Assembly: GCA_020056025.1 (NCBI GenBank)
Contig: JAGVIO010000075.1
Location: 1 to 5,461 of the forward strand
Reading direction: 5' to 3'
DNA: 5,461 nucleotides
From: an archaeon
GTDB taxonomy: Archaea > Nanobdellota > Nanobdellia > Woesearchaeales > WJKL01
Shown here: piece after piece, positions 1-5,461 of the stretch
Numbering within the stretch: position 1 is the first letter of the stretch
How the letters are laid out: the number at the start of each line of letters is the position of its first letter
Position numbers and translations under genes: made by a program
The notes under the pieces: model-generated
Seen by the model: only the letters and a program-made list of their open reading frames with translations
The model's database searches: none
Told to the model about the DNA's origin: nothing

Positions 1-404
1 ATATTTGATCTCCATATCCAGTAAGGGATAATGACTGCAAGAATAACCAAGACAAATGTGACTATGTTCTGGTTCTTGAAGACTTCTGCTGACTGCAGTT
101 TTGAACGGGCAATAATCTCCCTTCCCTGGCCTGCTGGAAGTGTCTTTATTATAGGCTGATTCTCATCATTTGGGTTGAAGAATGACAAGACGTCAACAAG
201 CTTTTCTTTTGGCAGCAGTTCAGCTAATGCCAAGCCTAACATTGATTTGCCTGTTCCTGGCTCACCTATCAAAAGAACATGCCTTCTCTGGCCTGCTGCT
301 TTTTTGATTATCTCAACAGCAGGCTCCTGGCCAATGACCTGGTCAACTATCTTTAGAGATACTGGGATGTCTTTTGTTGACTTGAATTTGAGGTTATCTG
401 CCAT
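1..404 (-). CDS. lonB: LonB-type membrane-anchored ATP-dependent protease, N-terminal part (runs off left edge)
   Basis: This is the first 134 codons of an archaeal LonB, the membrane-bound ATP-dependent protease that degrades damaged and regulatory proteins on the cytoplasmic face of the membrane. The visible part is the start of the AAA+ domain: the family-typical VIGQEPAVEIIKKAAGQRRHV stretch begins near residue 23, followed by the Walker A motif GEPGTGKS at residues 47-54. A LonB-like PAGQGR segment lies at 90-95. Residues about 113-131 form a hydrophobic span ending YWIWR; it is the first of the two transmembrane segments that LonB carries inserted in its ATPase domain. Walker B, the arginine finger and the Ser-Lys protease dyad lie outside the window. 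The ATG (404-402) is fixed because an in-frame TAG (407-405) precedes it directly. The plus-strand open frame over 175-432 is its antisense shadow. The gene is divergent from the lipoprotein at 525. Confidence 0.93.
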   Translation of the reverse strand, partial: MADNLKFKSTKDIPVSLKIVDQVIGQEPAVEIIKKAAGQRRHVLLIGEPGTGKSMLGLALAELLPKEKLVDVLSFFNPNDENQPIIKTLPAGQGREIIARSKLQSAEVFKNQNIVTFVLVILAVIIPYWIWRSN

Positions 405-427
405 CTATGCGCTGTATAGCAAAGGGG

Positions 428-435
428 TTTAAAAA
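428..435 (-). promoter_or_regulatory. TATA box for lonB, leaderless geometry
   Basis: Read on the minus strand this is TTTTTAAA, centred about 27 bases upstream of the lonB ATG. Archaeal TATA boxes sit about 25-30 bases before the transcription start, so the transcript would begin at or within a few bases of the start codon. The bases between box and ATG contain no Shine-Dalgarno sequence, which fits a leaderless mRNA. The assignment rests on spacing and composition only. Confidence 0.55.
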
Positions 436-471
436 GGTTGCTATTGGAATAAACAGCTTAAAAATCGTCAA

Positions 472-480
472 TTTTATAAA
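472..480 (+). promoter_or_regulatory. TATA box for the cupredoxin-like lipoprotein gene
   Basis: TTTTATAAA is a near-consensus archaeal TATA box, centred about 48 bases before the ATG at 525. Transcription would start near 500-505, leaving a leader of roughly 20-25 bases that just holds the ribosome binding site at 515-522. With the lonB box it makes 405-524 a compact divergent promoter region. Confidence 0.62.
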
Positions 481-514
481 GAATTGAAGCTTTTTAGCCT
501 GCATCTAATAACTA

Positions 515-522
515 AGGTGGTC
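515..522 (+). promoter_or_regulatory. Ribosome binding site of the lipoprotein gene
   Basis: AGGTGGTC closely resembles the archaeal Shine-Dalgarno AGGTGATC. The GGTGG core ends 4 bases before the ATG at 525. It supports that ATG as the start, which also gives an intact signal peptide. Confidence 0.7.
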
Positions 523-524
523 AA

Positions 525-1142
525 ATGAATGCAACAAAATACCTTTGGACAATTTTGGCAATAATGATAATTGTTTTAGCAGGATGCTCTGGCAAAAAGG
601 AAGCAGCTGAGCAGAATGTGGTTGAGCAGCTGCCTGGAGAAGAGCAGGCTGCAGCAGAAGAGAATACTATATCTGTTGAAGACAACAGGACAAAAGAGCT
701 TGAAGGCCTTTCAACAAAAGAGATGATTGAGAAACTTATGGGCGAAAGCAAGACAACAACTGAAACAACAGAGACAACTGTTACTGAAACAAATACAACA
801 GAGACTGCTGATAACAGCACAGCAAGCACAGAAACAACTGCAGCAACACCAGGTGTTACTGAGATAACTATTGAAAACATGAAATCAATGCCTCAGAATG
901 CAAATATCAAACTAGGAGATACTGTCAAATGGACAAGCAAGCAGCCGAATTACAGGCATATAATCTATGTAAGAGTATTGACTGAAGATGGAGCTCACAA
1001 GCCTGTTGCAGGACCAATGGCTATCCTTAACGGAGAATCATGCGAATACGCATTCAACATGACTGGAACATACGACTATTACAGCAGCCCATGCCTGAAG
1101 CTTACAAGCTGCGCTGTAAAAGGAGATATTGTTGTAAGTTAA
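525..1142 (+). CDS. Secreted lipoprotein with Thr-rich stalk and cupredoxin-like domain
   Basis: This 205-aa precursor is predicted to be exported and lipid-anchored on the outer face of the cell membrane. Residues 5-20 form a hydrophobic signal segment ending in the lipobox LAGC (18-21), so Cys21 would be the lipidated residue. Residues 22-75 are acidic. Residues 76-108 are dominated by Thr/Glu, a stalk likely to be glycosylated; N-x-S/T sequons lie at N54, N90, N97 and N178. Residues about 111-205 read as a plastocyanin/halocyanin-like cupredoxin: IKLGDTVKW (128-136), a His at the usual first copper-ligand position (H145), NGESCEYAF (169-177), GTYDYY (181-186) and the final strand KGDIVV. 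The second ligand loop is odd. Where the family has Cys-x2-His-x4-Met, here C190 is followed by Leu193 and Val198; alternatively SSPC (187-190) replaces the CxPH pattern. Electron-transfer or copper-binding function is therefore uncertain; a structural or differently metallated cupredoxin is possible. It appears to be a single-gene unit. Confidence 0.82.
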   Translation: MNATKYLWTILAIMIIVLAGCSGKKEAAEQNVVEQLPGEEQAAAEENTISVEDNRTKELEGLSTKEMIEKLMGESKTTTETTETTVTETNTTETADNSTASTETTAATPGVTEITIENMKSMPQNANIKLGDTVKWTSKQPNYRHIIYVRVLTEDGAHKPVAGPMAILNGESCEYAFNMTGTYDYYSSPCLKLTSCAVKGDIVVS

Positions 1143-1144
1143 CA

Positions 1145-1161
1145 TTTTTATTTTTTATTTT
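1145..1161 (+). terminator. Oligo-T archaeal-type terminator after the lipoprotein gene
   Basis: Three bases past the TAA stop, 14 of 17 plus-strand bases are T in runs of 5, 6 and 4. Archaeal RNA polymerase terminates on such T tracts without needing a hairpin, and I see no strong stem before it. It separates the lipoprotein transcript from the downstream operon. Confidence 0.5.
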
Positions 1162-1164
1162 AAG
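1157..1164 (+). promoter_or_regulatory. Possible TATA box for the coiled-coil/OB/permease operon
   Basis: ATTTTAAG at the end of the T tract is centred about 48 bases before the ATG at 1209, the same distance as the box of the lipoprotein gene. It would give a start near 1187 and a leader of about 20 bases. It overlaps the presumed terminator, so this low-complexity AT stretch may be only one of the two. Confidence 0.35.
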
Positions 1165-1197
1165 ATTTAGCAAAAAAGAGTTCTGATAGATTTTTAC

Positions 1198-1201
1198 GGA
1201 G
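1198..1201 (+). promoter_or_regulatory. Ribosome binding site of the 857-aa gene
   Basis: GGAG lies 7 bases before the ATG at 1209, an ordinary Shine-Dalgarno position. It supports this start as the true one. Confidence 0.55.
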
Positions 1202-1208
1202 AAACAGG

Positions 1209-3782
1209 ATGACTGACAAGATCAATAAGCTAGAGGCTAAGCTAACTGAACCGCTGTATAAGAAAAGGTTAGAGGAGATTCTGGAGCTTCCTTTTTTCAA
1301 GACAGTTATTTTTGATTCTGCTGCAAAGCAAAAGATAAGCGCCTATGCTGAAATCCTGCGCCAAATGGTTCCTGATTTCAGCTGCTTAAAGGGATATCTG
1401 CTATCAAAAAAAGGCTCGCCTGCAGTCTGGGATGCGCGCATTTGGAAAAATCAGTGTGCAGACCATCTGCTTAGATCAGAGCCTCTGCCAAAAGAGATAT
1501 ATGAGGAAGAGCATAAGAAAGGATTTGAAATTATTGGGCTTTGGCATGTGCTGGGAAAGAGTTTTACTGATCCTGGCTCAACAAGGCGCAATGCAGAACT
1601 GAACTTGGAGTCTGCGCTGAATTTTTTGCCGCCGCACCACAGGATAGAATCATTTTACCATTTAGGAAATTTCAGGCTTGCATCCCAGCCAAGACGTGAT
1701 GGGGCATTGGCGTACATAGCAAATGACATGCCTCATGCTGAGAAAAGACAGACTGTTGCTAATCTTAGATTTGAAAACGGAGTGCCTTTGATTTCAATTG
1801 AACAGTATGGATTTTTGGCTGTCAAATTCGCATATAACTTTACAATAGACTGCGAAGGCAATGAAGATGCCCTTGTACACTACCAGTTCTATGCAGCAGG
1901 AAAAGGATACGGCTTAGTGCATAATACTCTTGTAGATGCAAGACTGCTAAAGTTTAACAGGGATTCGGCATGCACTCTCAAAGACATTGCAGATGAGCTG
2001 CTCAAGAATGTATTTTTCCAGGGAAAGAGATTGGAAGAGAACGAGGAACTTAAATATAAACTTGATCAAAAGAATCTTGCTCGCGAATTAAGAAATGAGC
2101 AGCCAGGATCTCTTCCTGCTATTGAGATTCCAAAAGGACTGAACTTAAATTATGCAGCTGAGAAAAAACTATTCACACCGCAGGAAGTAGAAAAGAAGGT
2201 TGACAGGTTAATTGCGGTTTTCACAGCAGATGCCCAAACTAATTATGTCCCAAAGCAGGAAGCAAAAGAAACTGAGAATAAATATCAGACAGCAATCCAG
2301 GAGATGAAAAAAAATCTTGCTGAAGAGCTTAAAGCAGAACAGCAGAGATCGCAAAAGCTTAATACAACAGTAATAACCCTCCAAGAAAAAGTAAAAACAG
2401 CTGAGAATGAACTTGAGAGGAGCAGGGAACTTCTAAAACTGGAGCCTGTAGCGATAGTAGTAGGCGATGTTTCAGAATCTGAAAAAATAGGAGAAGAACA
2501 AGCAGAGTCTATATCACAAAAGCTCACAGAAAGGATAGGTGGTTTTGAAGCAGAAAAAGTCAGATATGATTCAGAAAAGAAAGAAGAAGCCAAAAAAATA
2601 GAGGGTCTTGAAGAAAAAGTATCTGCTCTGCAAACACAACTAAAGGATATGAATGAAACTCATGCAAAGGAAAAGCAGGCTCTTGCAGAAGAAAAACAAA
2701 GAGAGGTCTCTGCGCTTGAAAGAACGCATACAGAAGAGATGCAAAAGTCTGCAAAAATGTCTGCACTGGAAAAGCAGAAGCTGGAAAGCATGCTGAAGAT
2801 ATCTGCAAAGCCTTCCAGGCTATTGAAATTTGCTGCTGCTGCAGGCTTTGCAATAGCAGCAGGTATGGGAAGCGTTGCATTGAATTACTGCAGCAGGGCA
2901 GCTGAAAATGCAGATGAGATTTCATATTATGCAGAAGAGAACTCCAGGATCACAGAAGAGATTGCTGAATACAAAGAGTATTACAAAAAGATGATAAAAG
3001 ATCTTGGATCTTTCCAAAAAGACTATCAGGCTATGATGAAAGAGGTAAAGGATGCGAATGATAAAGCGCGAAGATATGCAGGAGAATTAGAGGCTGCGCA
3101 GGCTGACAGGCAGAGGATAACTGAGCAGCTTGCTGATGCAGAGAAAAAAGCGCAGCAGGCTGAGGAAGCTGAAACAAGGTGCAAAGATCTGACAGAAAAG
3201 ATCAGGCAGGCTGAGAACAGCTATAATCTTTTGCTGGATGAGGTTGATCATCATAAAAAAACAGCAGAAGAAGCTATGAAAACAAAAGAAGAAACAAGAA
3301 CAGCAGAGATTTCTAAAACAAAAACATTTGAGGCTAAGACAAGAGCAGAAGAGGATAGTAAAACAGGATATGCTGTTAAAACAGGCAGTTCAGGAGAAAC
3401 CAATACTGCAATGCCTGAATCTAAAACAAAAACAGCTGATAATGCACAGAAAACAAATCCTCTTGAAGAGATACTTAGTGAGATTGCTGCAGGGGAGATT
3501 GCAAAAGCCAAAGGTGCTGCTGCAAAGAATGGATACAATCTTGACAAAAGCCTGGATGAAGCAAGAATGCCTGGCATATTAAAAGCACATTATAACCTGT
3601 ACTGCAAGAGTATAGAGGCTGTTATGAAGTCTGGCTCTGCAGGCAAAGCAGATGGAATAATAGATGCCTTCAAGGTGTATGAAGAAAATATCATGAAAGC
3701 TTCGTCAAACAATAAACTGATTGAACAGGCAAGGAACAATGCGCTGCAGAAGGCGATTGAGCTCAGGGAAAAATATAAATGA
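1209..3782 (+). CDS. Large membrane-spanning coiled-coil protein, unrecognised family
   Basis: I do not recognise this 857-aa protein. Residues 1-272 are mixed and globular, with a His/Arg-rich stretch beginning PPHHRIESFYH at 141 and aromatic beta-like segments around 190-235; no known catalytic motif is visible. After a linker (IEIPKG at 305-310), Glu/Lys/Gln-rich coiled coil runs from about 348 to 410, breaks at a Pro/Val stretch (412-421) and continues from about 425 to 530. Residues 541-558 are a single membrane span rich in Ala and Gly. Positive residues before it (K534, R537, K540) and acidic ones after it suggest the N-terminal 540 residues are cytoplasmic and the rest external. A third coiled coil (about 566-690), a Lys/Thr/Glu-rich low-complexity linker (about 690-749) and a helical C-terminal domain (751-857) follow. 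There is no signal peptide. No Walker A motif exists, so it is not an SMC/Rad50 ATPase. It looks like a scaffold or tether bridging the membrane. It is first in a likely three-gene operon and overlaps the next gene by four bases. Confidence 0.88.
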   Translation: MTDKINKLEAKLTEPLYKKRLEEILELPFFKTVIFDSAAKQKISAYAEILRQMVPDFSCLKGYLLSKKGSPAVWDARIWKNQCADHLLRSEPLPKEIYEEEHKKGFEIIGLWHVLGKSFTDPGSTRRNAELNLESALNFLPPHHRIESFYHLGNFRLASQPRRDGALAYIANDMPHAEKRQTVANLRFENGVPLISIEQYGFLAVKFAYNFTIDCEGNEDALVHYQFYAAGKGYGLVHNTLVDARLLKFNRDSACTLKDIADELLKNVFFQGKRLEENEELKYKLDQKNLARELRNEQPGSLPAIEIPKGLNLNYAAEKKLFTPQEVEKKVDRLIAVFTADAQTNYVPKQEAKETENKYQTAIQEMKKNLAEELKAEQQRSQKLNTTVITLQEKVKTAENELERSRELLKLEPVAIVVGDVSESEKIGEEQAESISQKLTERIGGFEAEKVRYDSEKKEEAKKIEGLEEKVSALQTQLKDMNETHAKEKQALAEEKQREVSALERTHTEEMQKSAKMSALEKQKLESMLKISAKPSRLLKFAAAAGFAIAAGMGSVALNYCSRAAENADEISYYAEENSRITEEIAEYKEYYKKMIKDLGSFQKDYQAMMKEVKDANDKARRYAGELEAAQADRQRITEQLADAEKKAQQAEEAETRCKDLTEKIRQAENSYNLLLDEVDHHKKTAEEAMKTKEETRTAEISKTKTFEAKTRAEEDSKTGYAVKTGSSGETNTAMPESKTKTADNAQKTNPLEEILSEIAAGEIAKAKGAAAKNGYNLDKSLDEARMPGILKAHYNLYCKSIEAVMKSGSAGKADGIIDAFKVYEENIMKASSNNKLIEQARNNALQKAIELREKYK

Positions 3783-4129
3783 AAGAAAAGATTTTGCTCA
3801 ATATTGCCCTGGTTTGCTCTGTGACCGGACTGATTGTATTGTTCTTCATCTCAGACAATCTTTCTGCAGGCAATGTGAATCTTAATGAAGTCAGCGGAAT
3901 GGATGAAGGAAAAGATGTTAAGATTACAGGCAAGGTTGAGAGGCTGAGCGGCAATGAAAAAGTGCTGTTTCTTGAGATAGGGCAGGAGAAAATCGAGACT
4001 GTTTCTGTACTTTTGTTCAAAGGAGCAGATACCGCGCTGAAAGAAGGAGATTATGTCGAGATTGAAGGAGAGATCACAGAAAGCAACGGAGAAAAAGAAG
4101 TGATTGCAAATAAGGTAAGGATTATCTGA
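3779..4129 (+). CDS. Membrane-anchored OB-fold protein
   Basis: This 116-aa protein has an N-terminal membrane anchor (hydrophobic residues about 5-24, preceded by K2 and K4) and then a single small beta-barrel domain (about 45-116). The domain follows the OB-fold pattern of the tRNA_anti type: DVKITGKVERL, a KVLFLEIG strand, a VSVLLF strand, LKEGDYVEIEGEITE and a closing strand IANKVRII. OB folds of this type usually bind nucleic acid or oligosaccharide. With a charged N-terminus inside, the barrel would face outward, where a nucleic-acid role is less obvious; the topology is inferred. The start codon overlaps the previous stop as ATGA (3779-3782), the usual arrangement for translational coupling, and AGGGA at 3765-3769 can serve as ribosome binding site 9 bases upstream. 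The permease gene begins 38 bases downstream. Function is unknown; the OB assignment is by strand pattern only. Confidence 0.85.
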   Translation: MKEKILLNIALVCSVTGLIVLFFISDNLSAGNVNLNEVSGMDEGKDVKITGKVERLSGNEKVLFLEIGQEKIETVSVLLFKGADTALKEGDYVEIEGEITESNGEKEVIANKVRII

Positions 4130-4141
4130 TTTAGTTCGATA

Positions 4142-4165
4142 GAGGTGAGCAGGGAGAAGGAAGGG
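4142..4165 (+). promoter_or_regulatory. Purine-rich ribosome binding region of the permease gene
   Basis: Three candidate sites lie in a row: GAGGTGA (4142-4148, the best consensus but 19 bases from the ATG), GGGAG (4152-4156, 11 bases away) and GGAAGGG (4159-4165, 2 bases away). GGGAG has the most workable spacing. No ATG, GTG or TTG lies in frame between the upstream in-frame stop TAG (4132-4134) and 4168, so the start at 4168 stands despite the ill-placed best match. Confidence 0.5.
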
Positions 4166-4167
4166 TT

Positions 4168-5382
4168 ATGTTCATTGAATTATTTGCTGCTGTGCTGCTT
4201 GGCTGCTTTTTTGGAATTTTCACAGGCCTGACTCCAGGAATACATATCAATCTCGTCTCTGTGCTGCTTGTGTCTTTCTCAGGATATTTATTGGTATATG
4301 TGTCTGCTGTTTCGCTGGGAGTCTTTATTGTTGCAATGGCAATCACGCACACATTCCTGGATGTGCTTCCGTCTGTATTTTTAGGGGCTCCTGATGCTGA
4401 CCAGGTACTGAATGTCCTTCCTGGGCACAGATTGCTTTTGGAAGGAAAAGGATTTGAGGCTGTTAAATTAGCTACAATCGGCAGTTTGCTTTGCCTGATC
4501 CTGACAATTGCGGTAAGCCCTTTTCTGATTCCGATAATCCCTCTGATGTATGCTTTTTTTGAGCCGCACATAGGGTGGATACTTATTGCTGCATGCACAT
4601 TTATGATATGGAAAGAGAAAGGCATTTCAGGAAAGATAAAAGGGCTTACTGTCTTTCTGATGTCAGGAGCGCTTGGGCTGATTGTTTTGGTTGGAATCCC
4701 TAATTTAGAGCAGCCTTTATTGCCGATGCTGTCAGGATTATTCGGCATAAGCACTTTAATCACTTCCTTGTCTGAGAATGTAAAAGTTCCACCTCAGAAG
4801 ATAAGTGACAGCATTGAAGTGGGAAAGAAGAATATGTTCAAGGTTGTTACAGCAGGAACAATTACAGGAAGCATTGCAGGGCTGTTTCCAGGGCTTGGTT
4901 CAGCACAGGCTGCGATAATCGCATCTGAGTTTTTAGGGAATATTGGGAATTATGCTTTCATTGTTTTGGTCGGTGGAATCAATACAGTGAATTTTGCTTT
5001 CAGCCTTGTTGCTTTGTATACTATAGAAAAAGCCCGAAACGGAGCTGTTGTTGCAATGATGCAGATACTTGAGAAGACTGACCTGAATACATTGATTGCT
5101 TATCTTGCTGCTGCTCTGCTTGCAGGAGGCATTGCAACATTTTTGACAATGTGGCTTGTAAGGGTATTTGCAAAACTGATAACAAAGATAAGCTATCCTA
5201 AATTATGCATGGGAATAATAATCCTGATTATTCTGATGGCTATTTATTTCTCTTCATGGATTGGATTGCTGATACTGATTGTCTCAACAGCTGTCGGAAT
5301 AATTCCTGGACTGTGGGGAGTGAAGAGGAGTTTGTCGATGGGATGTTTGCTTTTGCCTGTTATATTGTTTTTTGTGATGTGA
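4168..5382 (+). CDS. TctA/DUF112-family integral membrane permease (archaeal short form)
   Basis: This 404-aa hydrophobic protein has an estimated 10-12 membrane spans and matches the TctA family (DUF112; archaeal COG1784), the large permease subunit of tripartite tricarboxylate transporters. The family signature G-x3-G-L-x-P-G appears once in each half: GIFTGLTPG at residues 16-24 and GSIAGLFPG at 234-242, the second followed by LGSAQAA. A hydrophilic loop (about 202-225) separates the halves. A related element, VGIIPGLWGVKRS (376-388), comes just before the last span, with MG and a Pro-containing hydrophobic tail after it. Bacterial TctA is about 500 residues and works with the small subunit TctB and a periplasmic binding protein TctC; neither is visible here, as is usual for the archaeal branch. 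The substrate cannot be named; citrate or other carboxylates are only a family-level guess. It is the last gene of the probable operon. Confidence 0.9.
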   Translation: MFIELFAAVLLGCFFGIFTGLTPGIHINLVSVLLVSFSGYLLVYVSAVSLGVFIVAMAITHTFLDVLPSVFLGAPDADQVLNVLPGHRLLLEGKGFEAVKLATIGSLLCLILTIAVSPFLIPIIPLMYAFFEPHIGWILIAACTFMIWKEKGISGKIKGLTVFLMSGALGLIVLVGIPNLEQPLLPMLSGLFGISTLITSLSENVKVPPQKISDSIEVGKKNMFKVVTAGTITGSIAGLFPGLGSAQAAIIASEFLGNIGNYAFIVLVGGINTVNFAFSLVALYTIEKARNGAVVAMMQILEKTDLNTLIAYLAAALLAGGIATFLTMWLVRVFAKLITKISYPKLCMGIIILIILMAIYFSSWIGLLILIVSTAVGIIPGLWGVKRSLSMGCLLLPVILFFVM

Positions 5383-5392
5383 AAAAGAAATA

Positions 5393-5400
5393 ATTTTAAA
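5393..5400 (+). promoter_or_regulatory. TATA box for the gene at the right edge
   Basis: ATTTTAAA lies in the gap after the permease stop, centred about 28 bases before the ATG at 5425. That is the leaderless geometry also seen for lonB. It implies a transcription start at or near the ATG and a unit separate from the permease operon. Confidence 0.5.
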
Positions 5401-5424
5401 GATAGCTTCGCCTTAACCGCATTC

Positions 5425-5461
5425 ATGAACAAAATAGGCTCGGTGAGCATTCCAAACAAAA
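5425..5461 (+). CDS. Start of an unidentified leaderless gene (runs off right edge)
   Basis: Twelve codons, MNKIGSVSIPNK, remain open to the end of the window. The ATG sits about 28 bases after a TATA-like box and has no Shine-Dalgarno before it, which fits a leaderless start. The fragment is too short to assign a product. It could be a chance open frame, but the promoter spacing and the lack of a better candidate in this gap favour a real gene. Confidence 0.45.
   Translation, partial: MNKIGSVSIPNK

Noticed and set aside
175..432. Plus-strand 85-aa open frame
   Set aside because: It lies antisense to the clear LonB N-terminus with its Walker A motif, and has no recognisable domain.
521..880. 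Minus-strand Ser/Val-rich open frame
   Set aside because: It is the reverse complement of the Thr/Glu repeats of the lipoprotein; the Val/Ser composition is a by-product of ACA/GAA codons.
2816..2900. GCTGCTGCTGC run as a microsatellite
   Set aside because: It is a short alanine run in the membrane segment, in frame and mixed with GCA codons, so it is ordinary coding sequence.
2285..3582. Several open frames in other frames inside the 857-aa gene, on both strands
   Set aside because: They are shadows of repetitive GAA/AAA/GCA-rich coiled-coil coding sequence.
1209..3782. SMC/Rad50-type ATPase or methyl-accepting chemotaxis receptor
   Set aside because: There is no Walker A, signature or Walker B motif, and the chemoreceptor hairpin tip motif is not visible; the single mid-protein span also does not fit either family.
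4131..4763. Minus-strand 210-aa open frame over the permease
   Set aside because: The plus strand encodes a clear TctA-family membrane protein there; the antisense translation is Pro/Ser/Ile-rich with no domain.
5244..5459. Minus-strand 71-aa open frame at the right edge
   Set aside because: It mostly overlaps the permease 3' end in antisense and has no domain; the plus-strand TATA-ATG pair explains the gap better.

Overview
The window looks archaeal. It carries the N-terminal part of a membrane-type LonB protease (an AAA+ ATPase whose Walker A motif is followed directly by a transmembrane segment), TATA-box promoters at archaeal distances from their start codons, leaderless starts, and a TctA-family permease of the short (~400 aa) archaeal kind with no TctB or TctC beside it. 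The DNA is AT-rich by eye, Arg is mostly AGA/AGG, and there is a lipobox lipoprotein with a Thr-rich, sequon-bearing linker. A DPANN-like archaeon (Woesearchaeota/Pacearchaeota type) is my best guess, but this is inference: no rRNA or other phylogenetic marker is present.

Layout: (1) 1-404, minus strand: 5' part of lonB, running off the left edge. (2) 405-524: a divergent intergenic region with a TATA box for each direction. (3) 525-1142, plus: a secreted lipoprotein with an acidic/Thr-rich stalk and a C-terminal cupredoxin-like domain whose copper site looks substituted. (4) 1143-1208: a T-rich terminator and a weaker promoter. (5) 1209-3782, plus: an 857-aa unrecognised protein made of a globular N-terminal domain, two coiled-coil blocks, one central membrane span, a third coiled coil, a Lys/Thr-rich linker and a helical C-terminal domain. 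(6) 3779-4129, plus: a small membrane-anchored OB-fold protein that overlaps the previous gene by ATGA. (7) 4168-5382, plus: the TctA/DUF112-family permease, 38 bases downstream. (8) 5383-5461: a TATA box and the first 12 codons of a probable leaderless gene running off the right edge.

Genes 5-7 probably form one transcription unit: a large membrane-spanning coiled-coil protein, a translationally coupled OB-fold membrane protein and a 10-12 span permease. All three are predicted to sit in the cell membrane, so they could form a cell-envelope assembly, but nothing in the sequence identifies a shared substrate. The lipoprotein, also an envelope protein, has its own promoter and terminator. I see no mobile element, CRISPR array, tRNA or rRNA. 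The best candidates for undescribed biology are the 857-aa protein with its coupled partner and the cupredoxin with altered ligands.
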